64,000 nucleotides of DNA from Pseudomonas sp. S35 (GCF_009866765.1 NZ_CP019431.1:3410001-3474000), one strand, 5' to 3'. Positions 19,303 through 29,036 are shown, counted from the first letter of the stretch. Program-made: numbers and translations. Notes: a model not told the origin generated them from the letters alone.

Positions 19303-19386
19303 AAGCTCGGTCCCTGTCGTCGTGAAGCGTTGCTCGTCAACATATGAGGACTGCAGCGGCCATTCGTTGCATTGCAATGACCGTTG

Positions 19387-20169
19387 TTACGCCATTCCCT
19401 GCGTCGCTTGACGGTACTGGCGCGGCGTAAAACCCGTGGATGCCTTGAACTGTCGGCTAAACGCACTGTGGTCGGTGTAGCCGCACTGCAACGCTACCTC
19501 AGTGATCGGCATGTCGCTGTGCAACAGCTGATGGGCGTGTTCCAGCCGCACCTTCTGGATCATCTGCCGGGGCGTGATGTGGAACACACGCTTGCAATAA
19601 CGCTCCAGTTGCGCCACCGAGATACCCGCGATGCGCGTCAGTTCGCCCAGGGTGACGCGGCGGTTGAAGTGGGTGCGGATGTGTTCGTCTACGGCGGCCA
19701 GGCGCTGATAGGCCGGGTGGGTCTGGCTGGCCGATTGCAGGTCCACCGAGATCCCGGCCAGGCCGATGATGCGGCCTTCGTGGTCGTGCAGCGGCCATTT
19801 GTGGGTCAGGCACCAGCCGGGCTCGCGGGTGCCGTAAAGGTGCAGTTCCAGTTGGTCTTCGAGCACAAACCCCTGCTGCAGCACGCGTCGATCCTGCTCG
19901 GTATACCCCGGCCCCAGTTGCGCAGGGAACACTTCGGCGCTGGTCTTGCCCAGCAGCGGCTGCAATTGCTTGAGGCCGCAGCGTTGCACCAAGGTGCGGT
20001 TGGCGAGGACGTAACGGGCGTCCATGTCCTTGATGAAAATCGCTGCATTGGGGATCACGTCCAGCATCGGCAACAGCTGCATCACGCCGGACAATAGCTG
20101 CTCGATACTGTGGGGGCGACTCGCTTCGTTCCCTTGGCAAAGGGTCGCAAACACGCTGTGCATCATCAC
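19387..20169 (-). CDS. AraC-family transcriptional regulator with PAS sensor domain
   Basis: 260 residues. Residues about 30-150 form a PAS domain (VIPNAAIFIKDMDARYVLAN, LGKTSAEVFP, GWCLTHKWPLHDHEGRIIGL). The C-terminal 100 residues are an AraC/XylS double helix-turn-helix: LGELTRIAGISVAQLERYCK, HITPRQMIQKVRLEHA and ITEVALQCGYTDHSAFSRQF. It is divergent from the permease gene of the hydroxyproline operon, with a 185-base gap, so it is a likely regulator of that operon. A direct repeat 2-19 bases upstream of its start may be an autoregulatory site. Confidence 0.88.
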   Translation of the reverse strand: MMMHSVFATLCQGNEASRPHSIEQLLSGVMQLLPMLDVIPNAAIFIKDMDARYVLANRTLVQRCGLKQLQPLLGKTSAEVFPAQLGPGYTEQDRRVLQQGFVLEDQLELHLYGTREPGWCLTHKWPLHDHEGRIIGLAGISVDLQSASQTHPAYQRLAAVDEHIRTHFNRRVTLGELTRIAGISVAQLERYCKRVFHITPRQMIQKVRLEHAHQLLHSDMPITEVALQCGYTDHSAFSRQFKASTGFTPRQYRQATQGMA

Positions 20170-20170
20170 T

Positions 20171-20188
20171 GTTGATCCCCTGTTGATC
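20171..20188. promoter_or_regulatory. candidate operator: two GTTGATC copies, 11-base period
   Basis: GTTGATC occurs at 20171-20177 and again at 20182-20188, one helical turn apart, directly next to the start codon of the AraC/PAS regulator. AraC-type proteins often bind such direct repeats on one face of the helix. The assignment is inference. Confidence 0.3.
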
Positions 20189-20354
20189 GCCTCGACGCGT
20201 AGCAGATTGCCCGATGCACCGAGCGCTGTCGAGCGACGCCCACTGTGCTGAATTCGTCATCGATGTCGGCAAAAAACATCAATCGCCACCCCGCTTGCGC
20301 GTTCACGATAGGGCCACTGCATGCCTATCCAATAACTCACAAGAAGGCGACGCT

Positions 20355-21980
20355 ATGTCTGCTCAAGGCAAGTTCAAGAAACAGCTTTCCCTGATGGACC
20401 TGACCTTTATCGGGCTGGGTGCCATCTTCGGTTCCGGCTGGCTTTTTGCGGCCAGCCATGTGTCTGCAATCGCCGGCCCTGCGGGGATTATTTCATGGTT
20501 GATTGGCGGGTTCGCCGTGCTGCTGCTCGGCATTGTGTATTGCGAACTGGGCGCCGCACTCCCCCGCGCCGGTGGCGTGGTGCGTTACCCGGTGTACTCC
20601 CACGGCCCGCTGCTGGGTTACCTGATGGGCTTTATCACGCTGATTGCATTTTCCAGCCTGGTGGCGATTGAAGTGGTCGCCTCGCGCCAATACGCAGCGG
20701 CGTGGTTTCCCGAATTGACAAAGGCCGGCTCCAGCGACCCGACCACCCTGGGCTGGCTGGTGCAATTTGGCCTGCTGTGCCTGTTCTTCATCCTCAATTA
20801 CCGCAGCGTGAAGACCTTCGCCATCGCCAACAACCTGGTGAGCGTGTTCAAGTTCATTGTGCCGCTGCTGGTGATTGGCGTGCTGTTCACCTTCTTCAAG
20901 CCAGCGAATTTCCAGATGCACGGGTTTGCGCCGTTCGGCCTGTCGGGCATCGAAATGGCCGTGTCGGCCGGCGGGGTGATTTTTGCGTACCTGGGGCTCA
21001 CACCGATCATCTCGGTGGCCAGCGAGGTGAAGAACCCGCAACGCACGATTCCAATTGCATTGATTCTGTCGGTACTGCTGTCGACCGCCATCTATGTGCT
21101 GCTGCAAACCGCGTTCCTCGGTGGCGTACCGACCGACATGCTCGCCAACGGGTGGGCCGGGATCAGCAAGGAACTGGCCCTGCCCTACCGCGATATCGCC
21201 CTGGCGCTGGGCGTGGGTTGGCTGGCCTACCTGGTGGTGGCCGACGCGGTGATCTCCCCGAGCGGCTGCGGCAACATCTACATGAACGCCACGCCGCGTG
21301 TGGTGTACGGCTGGGCGCAGACCGGCACGTTCTTCAAGATTTTCACGCGTATTGATGAAAAGTCCGGCATCCCGCGTCCGGCGCTGTGGCTGACGTTTGG
21401 CTTGTCGGTGTTCTGGACCCTGCCGTTTCCTTCATGGGAAGCGCTGATCAATGTGGTGTCCGCTGCGCTGATCCTCAGTTACGCCGTCGCCCCGGTGACC
21501 GTCGCCGCATTGCGCCGCAATGCCCCGCAAATGGCGCGGCCGTTCCGGGTCAAGGGCATGGCGCTGCTGGGGCCGCTGTCGTTCATTATCGCGGCGCTGA
21601 TTGTGTACTGGTCCGGCTGGAGCACGGTGTCCTGGCTGCTCGGCCTGCAAATCCTGATGTTTGGCGTGTACCTGCTGTGCGCGCGCTGGGTGCCGACGGC
21701 GCAGATCACGCTCAAGCAACAGGTGCGGTCGTCCGCCTGGCTGATCGGCTTCTACGCGGTGACTATCCTCTTGTCCAAGCTCGGCAGTTTTGGCGGCCTC
21801 GGCGTGATCAGCCACCCGTTTGACACGCTGGTGGTCGCGGTCTGTGCCCTGGGCATTTACTACTGGGGCGCCGCCACCGGTGTACCGGCGCACCTGGTGC
21901 AGTTGGAGCACGATGCCGATGAAAGCGAGGCTGTCGACGACCCCCACGCCAGCGCCGCCCTGACCCCGGCTACCCACTGA
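20355..21980 (+). CDS. APC-family amino-acid permease, probably for hydroxyproline
   Basis: 541 residues from ATG 20355, with a GAAGG-type site upstream. The APC start motif [19 protein letters not shown] leads into about 12-14 hydrophobic helices, and a hydrophilic acidic tail ends the protein. It lies in the inner membrane and heads an operon of hydroxyproline catabolic genes; its stop overlaps an ATG of the epimerase gene region. In P. putida, as I recall, the hydroxyproline cluster has a transporter in the same place. Substrate assignment rests on context. Confidence 0.85.
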   Translation: MSAQGKFKKQLSLMDLTFIGLGAIFGSGWLFAASHVSAIAGPAGIISWLIGGFAVLLLGIVYCELGAALPRAGGVVRYPVYSHGPLLGYLMGFITLIAFSSLVAIEVVASRQYAAAWFPELTKAGSSDPTTLGWLVQFGLLCLFFILNYRSVKTFAIANNLVSVFKFIVPLLVIGVLFTFFKPANFQMHGFAPFGLSGIEMAVSAGGVIFAYLGLTPIISVASEVKNPQRTIPIALILSVLLSTAIYVLLQTAFLGGVPTDMLANGWAGISKELALPYRDIALALGVGWLAYLVVADAVISPSGCGNIYMNATPRVVYGWAQTGTFFKIFTRIDEKSGIPRPALWLTFGLSVFWTLPFPSWEALINVVSAALILSYAVAPVTVAALRRNAPQMARPFRVKGMALLGPLSFIIAALIVYWSGWSTVSWLLGLQILMFGVYLLCARWVPTAQITLKQQVRSSAWLIGFYAVTILLSKLGSFGGLGVISHPFDTLVVAVCALGIYYWGAATGVPAHLVQLEHDADESEAVDDPHASAALTPATH

Positions 21981-21991
21981 TGGAGCGTGTT

Positions 21992-22918
21992 ATGAAGCGA
22001 CTGCATGTGATCGACTCCCACACCGGCGGCGAACCTACACGCCTGGTGATGACCGGCTTCCCCGCGCTCAACGGCGCGAGCATTGCCGACCAGTTGCACA
22101 ACCTGCGCAGCGACCACGATCAATGGCGCCGCGCCTGCCTGTTGGAGCCGCGTGGCAACAATGTGCTGGTCGGCGCGCTGTACTGCGAACCGGTCACGCC
22201 GGGGGCTACTTGCGGGGTGATCTTCTTCAACAACGCCGGCTACCTGGGCATGTGCGGCCACGGCACCATCGGGCTGGTGGCGTCCTTGCATCATCTGGGG
22301 CGTATCCAGCCGGGCGTGCACCTCATCGACACGCCGGTGGGGCCGGTGGCGGCAACGTTGCACGAGGATGGCGCCGTGACCCTGCGCAACGTGCCCGCCT
22401 ATCGCTATCGCCAACAAATAGCCGTATTGGTGCCCGGCTACGGGGTTGTCCACGGCGATATTGCCTGGGGCGGCAACTGGTTCTTCCTGGTGTCCGAGCA
22501 TGGCATGGCGCTGCAGATGAGCCATGTAGAGGCCCTCACCGATTACACCTGGGCGATGCTCAAGGCGTTGGAGGACCAGGGCATTCACGGTGCGGACGGC
22601 GCGTTGATCGACCATATCGAACTGTTCGCCGACGACGCCCACGCCGACAGCCGCAACTTCGTGATGTGCCCCGGCAAGGCCTACGACCGCTCGCCCTGCG
22701 GCACCGGCACCAGCGCCAAGCTGGCGTGCCTGGCCGCCGACGGCAAGCTCGCCGCCGGGGCAACCTGGGTGCAGGCCAGCATCACTGGCAGCCAATTCGA
22801 AGGCCGCTATGAATGGGACGGCCACTGCGTCACCCCGTTTATCACCGGCCGCGCCTACATGACCGCCGACAGCACGCTGCTGATCGACGAGCAGGACCCT
22901 TTCGCCTGGGGCATCTGA
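21992..22918 (+). CDS. 4-hydroxyproline 2-epimerase (proline racemase family)
   Basis: 308 residues from ATG 21992, which has GGAG eight bases upstream; ATG 21980 overlaps the preceding stop and has no ribosome site of its own. It starts [16 protein letters not shown] as in the proline racemase family. The two catalytic cysteines are at Cys88 (MCGHGTIG) and Cys236 ([10 protein letters not shown]), the same numbers I recall for the P. putida enzyme. The reaction turns trans-4-hydroxy-L-proline into cis-4-hydroxy-D-proline, the first step of the pathway. The following three genes complete it. Confidence 0.92.
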   Translation: MKRLHVIDSHTGGEPTRLVMTGFPALNGASIADQLHNLRSDHDQWRRACLLEPRGNNVLVGALYCEPVTPGATCGVIFFNNAGYLGMCGHGTIGLVASLHHLGRIQPGVHLIDTPVGPVAATLHEDGAVTLRNVPAYRYRQQIAVLVPGYGVVHGDIAWGGNWFFLVSEHGMALQMSHVEALTDYTWAMLKALEDQGIHGADGALIDHIELFADDAHADSRNFVMCPGKAYDRSPCGTGTSAKLACLAADGKLAAGATWVQASITGSQFEGRYEWDGHCVTPFITGRAYMTADSTLLIDEQDPFAWGI

Positions 22919-22951
22919 GCCCTCTCTATTTGACTGAACGGAGTGAACACA

Positions 22952-23899
22952 ATGAGCGACAACATCTTCACCGGTTGCATCCCCGCGCTGATGACCCCTT
23001 GCACCGCCACCCGCACCCCGGACTTCGACGCGCTGGTCGCCAAAGGCCGCGAATTGATCGAGGCCGGCATGAGTGCCGTGGTGTACTGCGGCTCCATGGG
23101 CGACTGGCCGCTGCTCACCGAAGCCGAGCGCCAGGAAGGCGTGGCGCGCTTGGTGGCGGCCGGTGTGCCGACCATTGTCGGCACCGGTGCGGTGAACAGC
23201 CGTGAAGCGGTGGCCCACGCCGCCCATGCGGCCAAGGTCGGCGCCCACGGCTTGATGGTGATTCCCCGCGTGCTGTCCCGTGGTGCGTCCGCCACCGCGC
23301 AAAAGGCCCATTTCTCGGCGATCCTCAAGGCCGCGCCAGAATTGCCGGCGGTGATCTACAACAGCCCGTACTACGGCTTCGCCACCCGCGCCGAGTTGTT
23401 CTTCGACCTGCGCCGTGAACACCCGAACCTGATCGGCTTCAAGGAGTTCGGCGGCGGTGCCGACCTGCGCTACGCCGCTGAACACATCACTTCCCAGGAC
23501 GACAGCGTGACCCTGATGGTGGGCGTCGATACCCAGGTGGTGCACGGGTTCGTCAACTGCAACGCCACCGGCGCCATCACCGGTATCGGCAATGCCTTGC
23601 CACGGGAAGTGCTGCACTTGGTGGCCCTGAGCAAACAAGCGGCCAAGGGCGATGCCAAGGCCCGACGCCAGGCCCGTGAATTGGAGGCCGCGCTGGCGGT
23701 GTTGTCGTCCTTCGATGAAGGCTGCGACCTGGTGCTGTATTACAAGCACCTGATGGTGCTCAACGGCGACAAGGGCTACGACCTGCACTTCAATGAAACC
23801 GACGTGCTCAGCGATGCCCAGCGTCGTTACGTCCAAACCCAGTACGCGCTGTTTCGCCAGTGGTACGCCAACTGGTCGGCTGAGCAGAACCTTGACTGA
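22952..23899 (+). CDS. 1-pyrroline-4-hydroxy-2-carboxylate deaminase (DHDPS/NAL family)
   Basis: 315 residues from ATG 22952 (GGAG upstream; an in-frame GTG three codons earlier is less likely). It has the dihydrodipicolinate synthase barrel: GCIPALMTPC, VVYCGSMGDWPLLT, the YNSPYYG tyrosine and the Schiff-base lysine in LIGFKEFGG (Lys164). In hydroxyproline breakdown, this family deaminates and dehydrates pyrroline-4-hydroxy-2-carboxylate to 2-oxoglutarate semialdehyde. Its position between the epimerase and semialdehyde dehydrogenase genes supports this over lysine biosynthesis. Confidence 0.9.
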   Translation: MSDNIFTGCIPALMTPCTATRTPDFDALVAKGRELIEAGMSAVVYCGSMGDWPLLTEAERQEGVARLVAAGVPTIVGTGAVNSREAVAHAAHAAKVGAHGLMVIPRVLSRGASATAQKAHFSAILKAAPELPAVIYNSPYYGFATRAELFFDLRREHPNLIGFKEFGGGADLRYAAEHITSQDDSVTLMVGVDTQVVHGFVNCNATGAITGIGNALPREVLHLVALSKQAAKGDAKARRQARELEAALAVLSSFDEGCDLVLYYKHLMVLNGDKGYDLHFNETDVLSDAQRRYVQTQYALFRQWYANWSAEQNLD

Positions 23900-23910
23900 C
23901 TGTTTACCCG

Positions 23911-23931
23911 CCGCTGTGTTGCTCACAGCGG
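23911..23931 (+). promoter_or_regulatory. intergenic hairpin within the hydroxyproline operon
   Basis: CCGCTGTG-TTGCT-CACAGCGG forms a perfect 8-base-pair stem just after the deaminase stop. There is no following T-run, so it may be an mRNA-stabilising or partial terminator element before the dehydrogenase gene. Confidence 0.5.
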
Positions 23932-23959
23932 CCAACCCTCTTTATTCCAGGACGACCCC

Positions 23960-25531
23960 ATGACTCTGACGGGCACGATGCTGATCGGTCAGCACTCCTT
24001 TTGCGGCAATCGCGACGCGATCCGGGCTATCAATCCGGCCACCGACATGCCCCTGGAACCCGCCTACGCCGGTGGCAACGCCGAACACGTCGCCCAGGCG
24101 TGCGCATTGGCCTGGGCTGCATTCGACGGCTATCGAGAAACCTCGCTGGAGCAGCGCGCTACTTTCCTTGAGACCATCGCCGCGCAGATCGAAGCCCTAG
24201 GCGATGCGTTGATCGACCGCGCTGTCGCCGAAACCGGCCTGCCACGCCCGCGTATCCAGGGCGAGCGCGGCCGTACCTGTGGGCAATTACGCAGCTTTGC
24301 CCGCACTGTTCGCGCCGGTGAATGGCTGGATGTACGGGTCGACACCGCGCAGCCGCAGCGTGCACCGCTGCCGCGCCCGGACCTGCGTCAACGCCACATC
24401 GCGCTGGGGCCGGTGGCGGTGTTTGGTGCCAGTAACTTTCCCTTGGCGTTTTCGGTGGCCGGTGGCGATACCGCCTCAGCGCTGGCCGCAGGCTGCCCGG
24501 TGATCGTCAAGGCCCACAGTGCCCATCCAGGCACCAGTGAACTGGTCGGTCAGGCGCTGACGCGGGCGGTCCGAGCGTGTGGCTTGCCTGACGGTGTGTT
24601 TTCACTGCTGTACGGTTCGGGCCGTGAAGTGGGCATTGCGTTGGTCACCGATGCACGGATCAAGGCGGTCGGTTTTACTGGCTCGCGCAGTGGCGGTCTT
24701 GCACTCACCCAAGCGGCCCAGGCCAGGCCGGAGCCGATTGCGGTGTATGCGGAAATGAGCTCGATCAACCCGGTTTACCTGTTTCCTGCGGCGCTGGAGG
24801 CACGGTGTGAGGCGCTAGCCCAGGGTTTTGTCGCGTCGTTGACCCAAGGCGCGGGGCAGTTCTGTACCAACCCAGGCCTGGTAATCGCGCTGAAAGGCGC
24901 AGCCCTTGACGGCTTTATTGGTGTGGCCAGCGACCTGCTGTCGCGCTGCCCGGCCCAAACCATGCTCACGCCCGGCATCTTCAGCGCCTATGAAACCGGC
25001 GTGAGGGCGTTGACCCAGCACGCACGCGTGGTCGCCAGGGGCTTGGCTGCACAAGGGCCAAACCAAGGCCAGGCGCACCTGTTCGTGACCCAGGCAGACG
25101 CCTTTCTGGCCAACGAACAACTGCAAGCCGAGATATTCGGCGCCGCCGCGCTGGTGGTGGAATGCGCCGATGATCAGCAGGTACGCGCTGTATGCGAGCA
25201 CCTGGAAGGTCAGCTGACGGCGACATTGCACCTGGATGAAGCTGATCTGCCTAGCGCCCGTGCGTTGTTGCCGGTGCTGGAGCGCAAGGCCGGCCGCCTG
25301 CTGGTCAACGGCTGGCCGACCGGTGTGGAGGTATGTGATGCGATGGTCCACGGTGGTCCTTTCCCCGCCACGTCAGACGCGCGCAGCACCTCGGTGGGCA
25401 CCGCAGCAATCCAGCGTTTCCTGCGCCCGGTGTGCTACCAGGACTTCCCGGATGCGTTGCTGCCCGATGCACTCCAGCAGGGCAATCCTTTGTCGCTGCG
25501 GCGCTTGCTCGACGGCCAGAGAGAGGCATAG
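23960..25531 (+). CDS. 2-oxoglutarate semialdehyde dehydrogenase (2,5-dioxovalerate dehydrogenase)
   Basis: 523 residues, matching the long subgroup of aldehyde dehydrogenases that oxidise 2-oxoglutarate semialdehyde. Visible are [30 protein letters not shown], the cofactor-loop FTGSRSGG, the general-base Glu in [15 protein letters not shown] and the nucleophile Cys in [12 protein letters not shown]. It converts the semialdehyde to 2-oxoglutarate, feeding the citric acid cycle. It is in line with the deaminase gene (61-base gap with a hairpin) and three bases before the oxidoreductase gene. Confidence 0.9.
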   Translation: MTLTGTMLIGQHSFCGNRDAIRAINPATDMPLEPAYAGGNAEHVAQACALAWAAFDGYRETSLEQRATFLETIAAQIEALGDALIDRAVAETGLPRPRIQGERGRTCGQLRSFARTVRAGEWLDVRVDTAQPQRAPLPRPDLRQRHIALGPVAVFGASNFPLAFSVAGGDTASALAAGCPVIVKAHSAHPGTSELVGQALTRAVRACGLPDGVFSLLYGSGREVGIALVTDARIKAVGFTGSRSGGLALTQAAQARPEPIAVYAEMSSINPVYLFPAALEARCEALAQGFVASLTQGAGQFCTNPGLVIALKGAALDGFIGVASDLLSRCPAQTMLTPGIFSAYETGVRALTQHARVVARGLAAQGPNQGQAHLFVTQADAFLANEQLQAEIFGAAALVVECADDQQVRAVCEHLEGQLTATLHLDEADLPSARALLPVLERKAGRLLVNGWPTGVEVCDAMVHGGPFPATSDARSTSVGTAAIQRFLRPVCYQDFPDALLPDALQQGNPLSLRRLLDGQREA

Positions 25532-25534
25532 GGC

Positions 25535-26773
25535 ATGACCGAAGATATCGTCGTGGTCGGGGCCGGTATTATCGGCGTCGCCTGTGCCTTGCAGCTGGCT
25601 CGTCAGGGACGGCGTGTGCTGGTGCTGGATGCCCAGGAACCTGGCATGGGCGCCTCTTATGGCAACGCCGGGCACCTGGCTACCGAGCAGGTGTTTCCCA
25701 TCGCGGATGTCTCGATCCTCAAGCGCTTGCCCGCCATGTTGATGGACCCAATGGGCCCGCTGCGCGTTGACTGGAGGTACCTGCCCCGCGCCCTGCCGTG
25801 GTTTGCGCGGTTGCTGCTGAACCTACGCCCGGCCCATTACCAGCGCACGGTGGCGGGTATTCGTGCGTTGAATGAGCAAAGCCTCGGTGCCTGGCAGCGT
25901 TTGCTGGCGAGCATCGATCGCTCCCAACTGTTGCGCGAAGACGGCTCGCTGCTGGTGTATGAACGTGCGCAATCGCGCAAAGCGCTCGATGGTTTGCAAC
26001 AGCGCATGCAGCAGCAAAACGTGCCGGTGGCGTTCTGGTCGGGAGATGCGATCCGTAAGGTCGCACCGCAATTGAGCGAACAGGTCTTGGGGGGGTTGTT
26101 TTTTCCGGGGACCGGGCACTTTCTCGACCCTTACCAGACGGTCTGCGAGTTGGTGGCAGCGGCTAAGGCCTGTGGCGTGCAGTTTTGCAAACGCCAGGTG
26201 TTGGATGCACGGATCGAAACCGATGGCGTCGCGCTGGTAACCGACCAAGGCGCCCTCTCCACTCGCCAGGTCCTGATCGCCTGCGGCGCCCACTCGGCAC
26301 CACTCACCGCCGCGCTGACCGGCAAAAAAATCCCGCTTGATACGGAGCGCGGCTATCACCTGATGCTGCCTCACGAACAGCAGCGCTTGCCGTTTGCCGT
26401 CACCTCCCTGGAGCGCAAGTTCATCATGACCCCTATGGCCGACGGTTTGCGCCTGGCCGGCACGGTAGAGTTCGCCGGTTTGGAACGCCCAGCGAACATG
26501 GCCCGCGCCTGGCAGTTGCACCGATTGAGCAAGGGTTTGTTTCGTGAGCACTTGAATGCGCAGGATGCGACGCCGTGGATGGGGTTTCGGCCGTCGCTGC
26601 CGGATTCGCTGCCGATTATTGACCGGGTGTGCGATGGGAAAGTGCTGCTCGCGTTTGGGCATCAGCATCTGGGGCTGACGCAGGCGGCAGTGACGGCAGA
26701 GAGGGTGGCGAAGTTGGTATCGGCCGGTACCGGTTTACCGGAACCTGGGCCGTATCGACTGGATCGCTTCTGA
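25535..26773 (+). CDS. FAD-dependent D-hydroxyproline dehydrogenase (DadA-like, single subunit)
   Basis: 412 residues. The FAD-binding Rossmann motif is at the very N-terminus (IVVVGAGIIGVACALQLARQG), followed by MGASYGNAGHLATEQVFP as in DadA-type D-amino-acid dehydrogenases. The C-terminal FAD contacts are in WMGFRPSLPDSLPIID and FGHQHLGLTQAAVTAE. It oxidises cis-4-hydroxy-D-proline to the pyrroline. A one-gene dehydrogenase is the P. putida arrangement as I recall it; P. aeruginosa uses several subunits. It is the last gene of the operon and converges on an AraC-type gene. Confidence 0.88.
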   Translation: MTEDIVVVGAGIIGVACALQLARQGRRVLVLDAQEPGMGASYGNAGHLATEQVFPIADVSILKRLPAMLMDPMGPLRVDWRYLPRALPWFARLLLNLRPAHYQRTVAGIRALNEQSLGAWQRLLASIDRSQLLREDGSLLVYERAQSRKALDGLQQRMQQQNVPVAFWSGDAIRKVAPQLSEQVLGGLFFPGTGHFLDPYQTVCELVAAAKACGVQFCKRQVLDARIETDGVALVTDQGALSTRQVLIACGAHSAPLTAALTGKKIPLDTERGYHLMLPHEQQRLPFAVTSLERKFIMTPMADGLRLAGTVEFAGLERPANMARAWQLHRLSKGLFREHLNAQDATPWMGFRPSLPDSLPIIDRVCDGKVLLAFGHQHLGLTQAAVTAERVAKLVSAGTGLPEPGPYRLDRF

Positions 26774-26833
26774 CGGTGCGCGGTTGGTTCGCCCTGCCCT
26801 GGCCAGACAGGGCTGCCCGAAGCAAAGCTTGCG

Positions 26834-27841
26834 TTACTTGACCAATCGCTTCTCTTTGGAGGGGCGATAGCCGAAATACGAGCTGTAGCACTTGCTGAAA
26901 TGGCTGGGCGATACAAACCCGCATGCCACCAGCACTTCCACTTGCGACAACTCGGTGTGCTGCAACAACCGGCGCGCCTCGGTCACGCGCAGCTCCATGT
27001 AGTAGCGCTGCGGCGTGGTGCCCAGTTGCTCCTTGAACAGACGCTCAAGTTGGCGGCGGGAACGGCCGGCGTACACCGCCAGTTGGTCGAGCTCCAGCGG
27101 CTCCTCCAGGTTGGCGTCCATCAGCTTCACCACTTCACGCAGTGGCGCGCTGACGCTGACGTTTTCAGTGGGCTTGATCCGCCGATAGCGGGACTCTTCA
27201 AACGCCAGAATGTCCTCGATACCTTCGACCAAGGCTTTGTCGTGCAGGCTCTTGATCCAATCCAGCGCCATATGAAACGCGCCAGACGGGCTGGAAGCGG
27301 TCAGGCGGTCGCGGTCGATCACGTAGGGCTCGCTGGTGACGTGGGTAGCCTTGGACACTTCGGCCAGCGCCGGGCGGTGTTCCGGGTGGATGGCGCAGCG
27401 GTAGCCCTGCAATAGCCCGGCGCGCCCGAGAAACCAGGCGCCGTTCCACAATCCCGCCAGGTGCACGCCGTGCTCGGCAGCGCTGCGCAGCAGCTGGTTG
27501 AAATCCTCGCTGGCCTTGAGTTCGGTACGAAAACCGCCACAGATCACCAGCAGTTGCAGATCCTGCAGCGCATGGGCATCCAGCCGCGCATCGGGGCGGA
27601 TGATCAGTCCCAGGTCGCTGATCACTTCACCGTCACCCCAGCCAAACGTACGCGACGCAAACAGATCAGGACGCAGCAGATTGGCGGTGACGAAGGTGTC
27701 GAGGGTCTGGGTGAAGGCTGGCAGGGAAAAATGTTCAAGCAACAGGAAGCCGACGCGGGTGACCGACGCCGGCTGCGAGGTTTCATTGAGGTAGCGCAGG
27801 TTCTTGCCTTTCATGCCGCCGCTGAATTGACGTCTTTCCAT
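26834..27841 (-). CDS. AraC-family regulator with GATase1/DJ-1-like sensor domain, probable hydroxyproline regulator
   Basis: 335 residues from ATG 27841; ATG 27814 is possible, and neither has a strong ribosome site. An N-terminal class I amidotransferase-like domain (VGFLLLEHFSLPAFTQTLD, LLVICGGFRTEL, AGLWNGAWFLGRAGLL, where the usual nucleophile Cys is absent) precedes a two-part AraC DNA-binding domain (ELDQLAVYAGRSRRQLERLFK, LSQVEVLVACGFVSPSHFSKCY). This is the GlxA/GbdR/ArgR architecture. It is convergent with the D-hydroxyproline dehydrogenase gene, so it is a good second candidate for control of that operon. Confidence 0.85.
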   Translation of the reverse strand: MERRQFSGGMKGKNLRYLNETSQPASVTRVGFLLLEHFSLPAFTQTLDTFVTANLLRPDLFASRTFGWGDGEVISDLGLIIRPDARLDAHALQDLQLLVICGGFRTELKASEDFNQLLRSAAEHGVHLAGLWNGAWFLGRAGLLQGYRCAIHPEHRPALAEVSKATHVTSEPYVIDRDRLTASSPSGAFHMALDWIKSLHDKALVEGIEDILAFEESRYRRIKPTENVSVSAPLREVVKLMDANLEEPLELDQLAVYAGRSRRQLERLFKEQLGTTPQRYYMELRVTEARRLLQHTELSQVEVLVACGFVSPSHFSKCYSSYFGYRPSKEKRLVK

Positions 27842-28069
27842 CGAGGGTTGGCCCACTCTTATTGTTGATGCAGTGGGCGCCATCTTAGGGGGAAATACGC
27901 TGGCTGTCTCAGGCGCTGATCCTGAAAAAAAACCAGGGCACAGCAGGCCGTGGCAGAACAGTGCAGAGCGCATCTGATACGGTTTTTTCTTTGTTATCTG
28001 CGCCTGTATTGAAACGCCCTCAAGGCGGACAATAACCCCAATCCTTTTTCCCTTCCCTTCGGAGGCCTC

Positions 28070-28153
28070 ATGACCAAGATGGCGATTTTCCTGTTCGGTT
28101 TTTTAGTGCTGACCATCGGCATCGGCCTGTTGGCGACCATCTCGCCGGTCTAG
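28070..28153 (+). CDS. 27-residue predicted single-span membrane protein
   Basis: This short frame has an ideal GGAGG five bases before ATG 28070 and encodes MTKMAIFLFGFLVL then TIGIGLLATISPV, that is, a short basic start and one uninterrupted hydrophobic helix. It ends with TAG at 28153, three bases from the convergent lysE-type stop. I do not know a function. Small one-helix proteins of this kind usually modulate a membrane partner. The perfect ribosome site and gene-like position argue for a real gene. Confidence 0.6.
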   Translation: MTKMAIFLFGFLVLTIGIGLLATISPV

Positions 28154-28156
28154 CAC

Positions 28157-28765
28157 TTAGCTGGCAAACAGCATCGGGTACAGCGACAACACCAGCAAGC
28201 CGGCCATGGACAGGTTGAACAGCCTCAGCCAACGCGGCTCACGCAACACATTGCGCAGGCCGCTGCCACACACCACCCACACGCACACGCTGGGCAGGTT
28301 CACCACTGCGAAGACCAGCGCAATCACCAGCACGTTGGTGACATAACCCTCTGCCGGCGTGTAAGTCGTAATGGCCCCCAGCGCCATGATCCACGCTTTG
28401 GGGTTGACCCACTGAAACGCCGCCGCGCCCAAAAAGGTCATGGGCTTGCCGCGTGCGTCATTGCTGTCGGACATGCCCCCCGCCGTGGCGATCTTCCACG
28501 CCAGGTACAACAAGTACGCCGCGCCCACATAGCGCAGCACGGTGTAGGCCCAAGGGAACACCTTGAACACTTCGCCCAGCCCCAGGCCAACCGAAATCAC
28601 CAACAGCATGAAACCGATACTGATGCCCAGCGCATGGGGCATCGAGCGGCGAAACCCGAAGTTCACCCCCGAGGCCAGCAACATGGTGTTGTTGGGGCCC
28701 GGGGTGATCGAAGACACGAAGGCAAACAGCACAAAGGCCGAGAGCAGGCTGGTGGACATGAACAT
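28157..28765 (-). CDS. LysE-family exporter (RhtB/LeuE type)
   Basis: About 202 residues with six hydrophobic segments. It begins SLLSAFVLFAFVSSITPGPNN, the LysE/RhtB signature, followed by GVNFGFRRSMPHALGISIGF and GAAYLLYLAWKI. Such proteins export amino acids or related metabolites. Two ATGs (28765 and 28759) are equally possible, as neither has a clear ribosome site. It is a single gene with no operon partner on its strand. Confidence 0.88.
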   Translation of the reverse strand: MFMSTSLLSAFVLFAFVSSITPGPNNTMLLASGVNFGFRRSMPHALGISIGFMLLVISVGLGLGEVFKVFPWAYTVLRYVGAAYLLYLAWKIATAGGMSDSNDARGKPMTFLGAAAFQWVNPKAWIMALGAITTYTPAEGYVTNVLVIALVFAVVNLPSVCVWVVCGSGLRNVLREPRWLRLFNLSMAGLLVLSLYPMLFAS

Positions 28766-28900
28766 GAGGCGGCATCCAAGCAGAGGGGGTATGCCGGCGA
28801 CAGTAGTGGGTTATGGCCTTCCCTGCCCCGTACAGCGAGGCGCGGATTGAGGCATACACTTTTTACGGCGGCTTTCACAAACCTTTCACAGACGACTGGC

Positions 28901-28967
28901 TAGGGTGGGCCCAGCTCCTAATGAACATCCCTTTTAGCCCGTGCTCCCCATCGCGGGCTTTTCTTTG
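28901..28967 (+). ncRNA. candidate short transcript ending in an orphan terminator
   Basis: A terminator-like hairpin, AGCCCG (28936-28941) and CGGGCT (28954-28959) followed by TTTTCTTTG, lies on the plus strand where no plus-strand gene ends. A possible -10 box TAGGGT is at 28901-28906, which would give a transcript of about 55 bases. It could be a small RNA or only a leftover terminator. Confidence 0.3.
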
Positions 28968-28992
28968 TCCGCAATTTATCCCAGGCAAAAAA

Positions 28993-29023
28993 AGAGGCCG
29001 GTCATTGCTCATGACCGGCCTCT
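28993..29023 (-). terminator. strong rho-independent terminator of the glycine-rich lipoprotein gene
   Basis: AGAGGCCGGTCAT (28993-29005) pairs perfectly with ATGACCGGCCTCT (29011-29023) over a 5-base loop. On the minus strand it is followed by a run of seven T. It starts 13 bases after the lipoprotein stop. Confidence 0.88.
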
Positions 29024-29036
29024 CATTGATTAACGG

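Noticed and set aside
21860..23935. 691-codon open frame on the minus strand
   Set aside because: It lies opposite the hydroxyproline epimerase and deaminase genes, whose active-site motifs are complete. The antisense product is His/Gln/Gly-rich without domain features.
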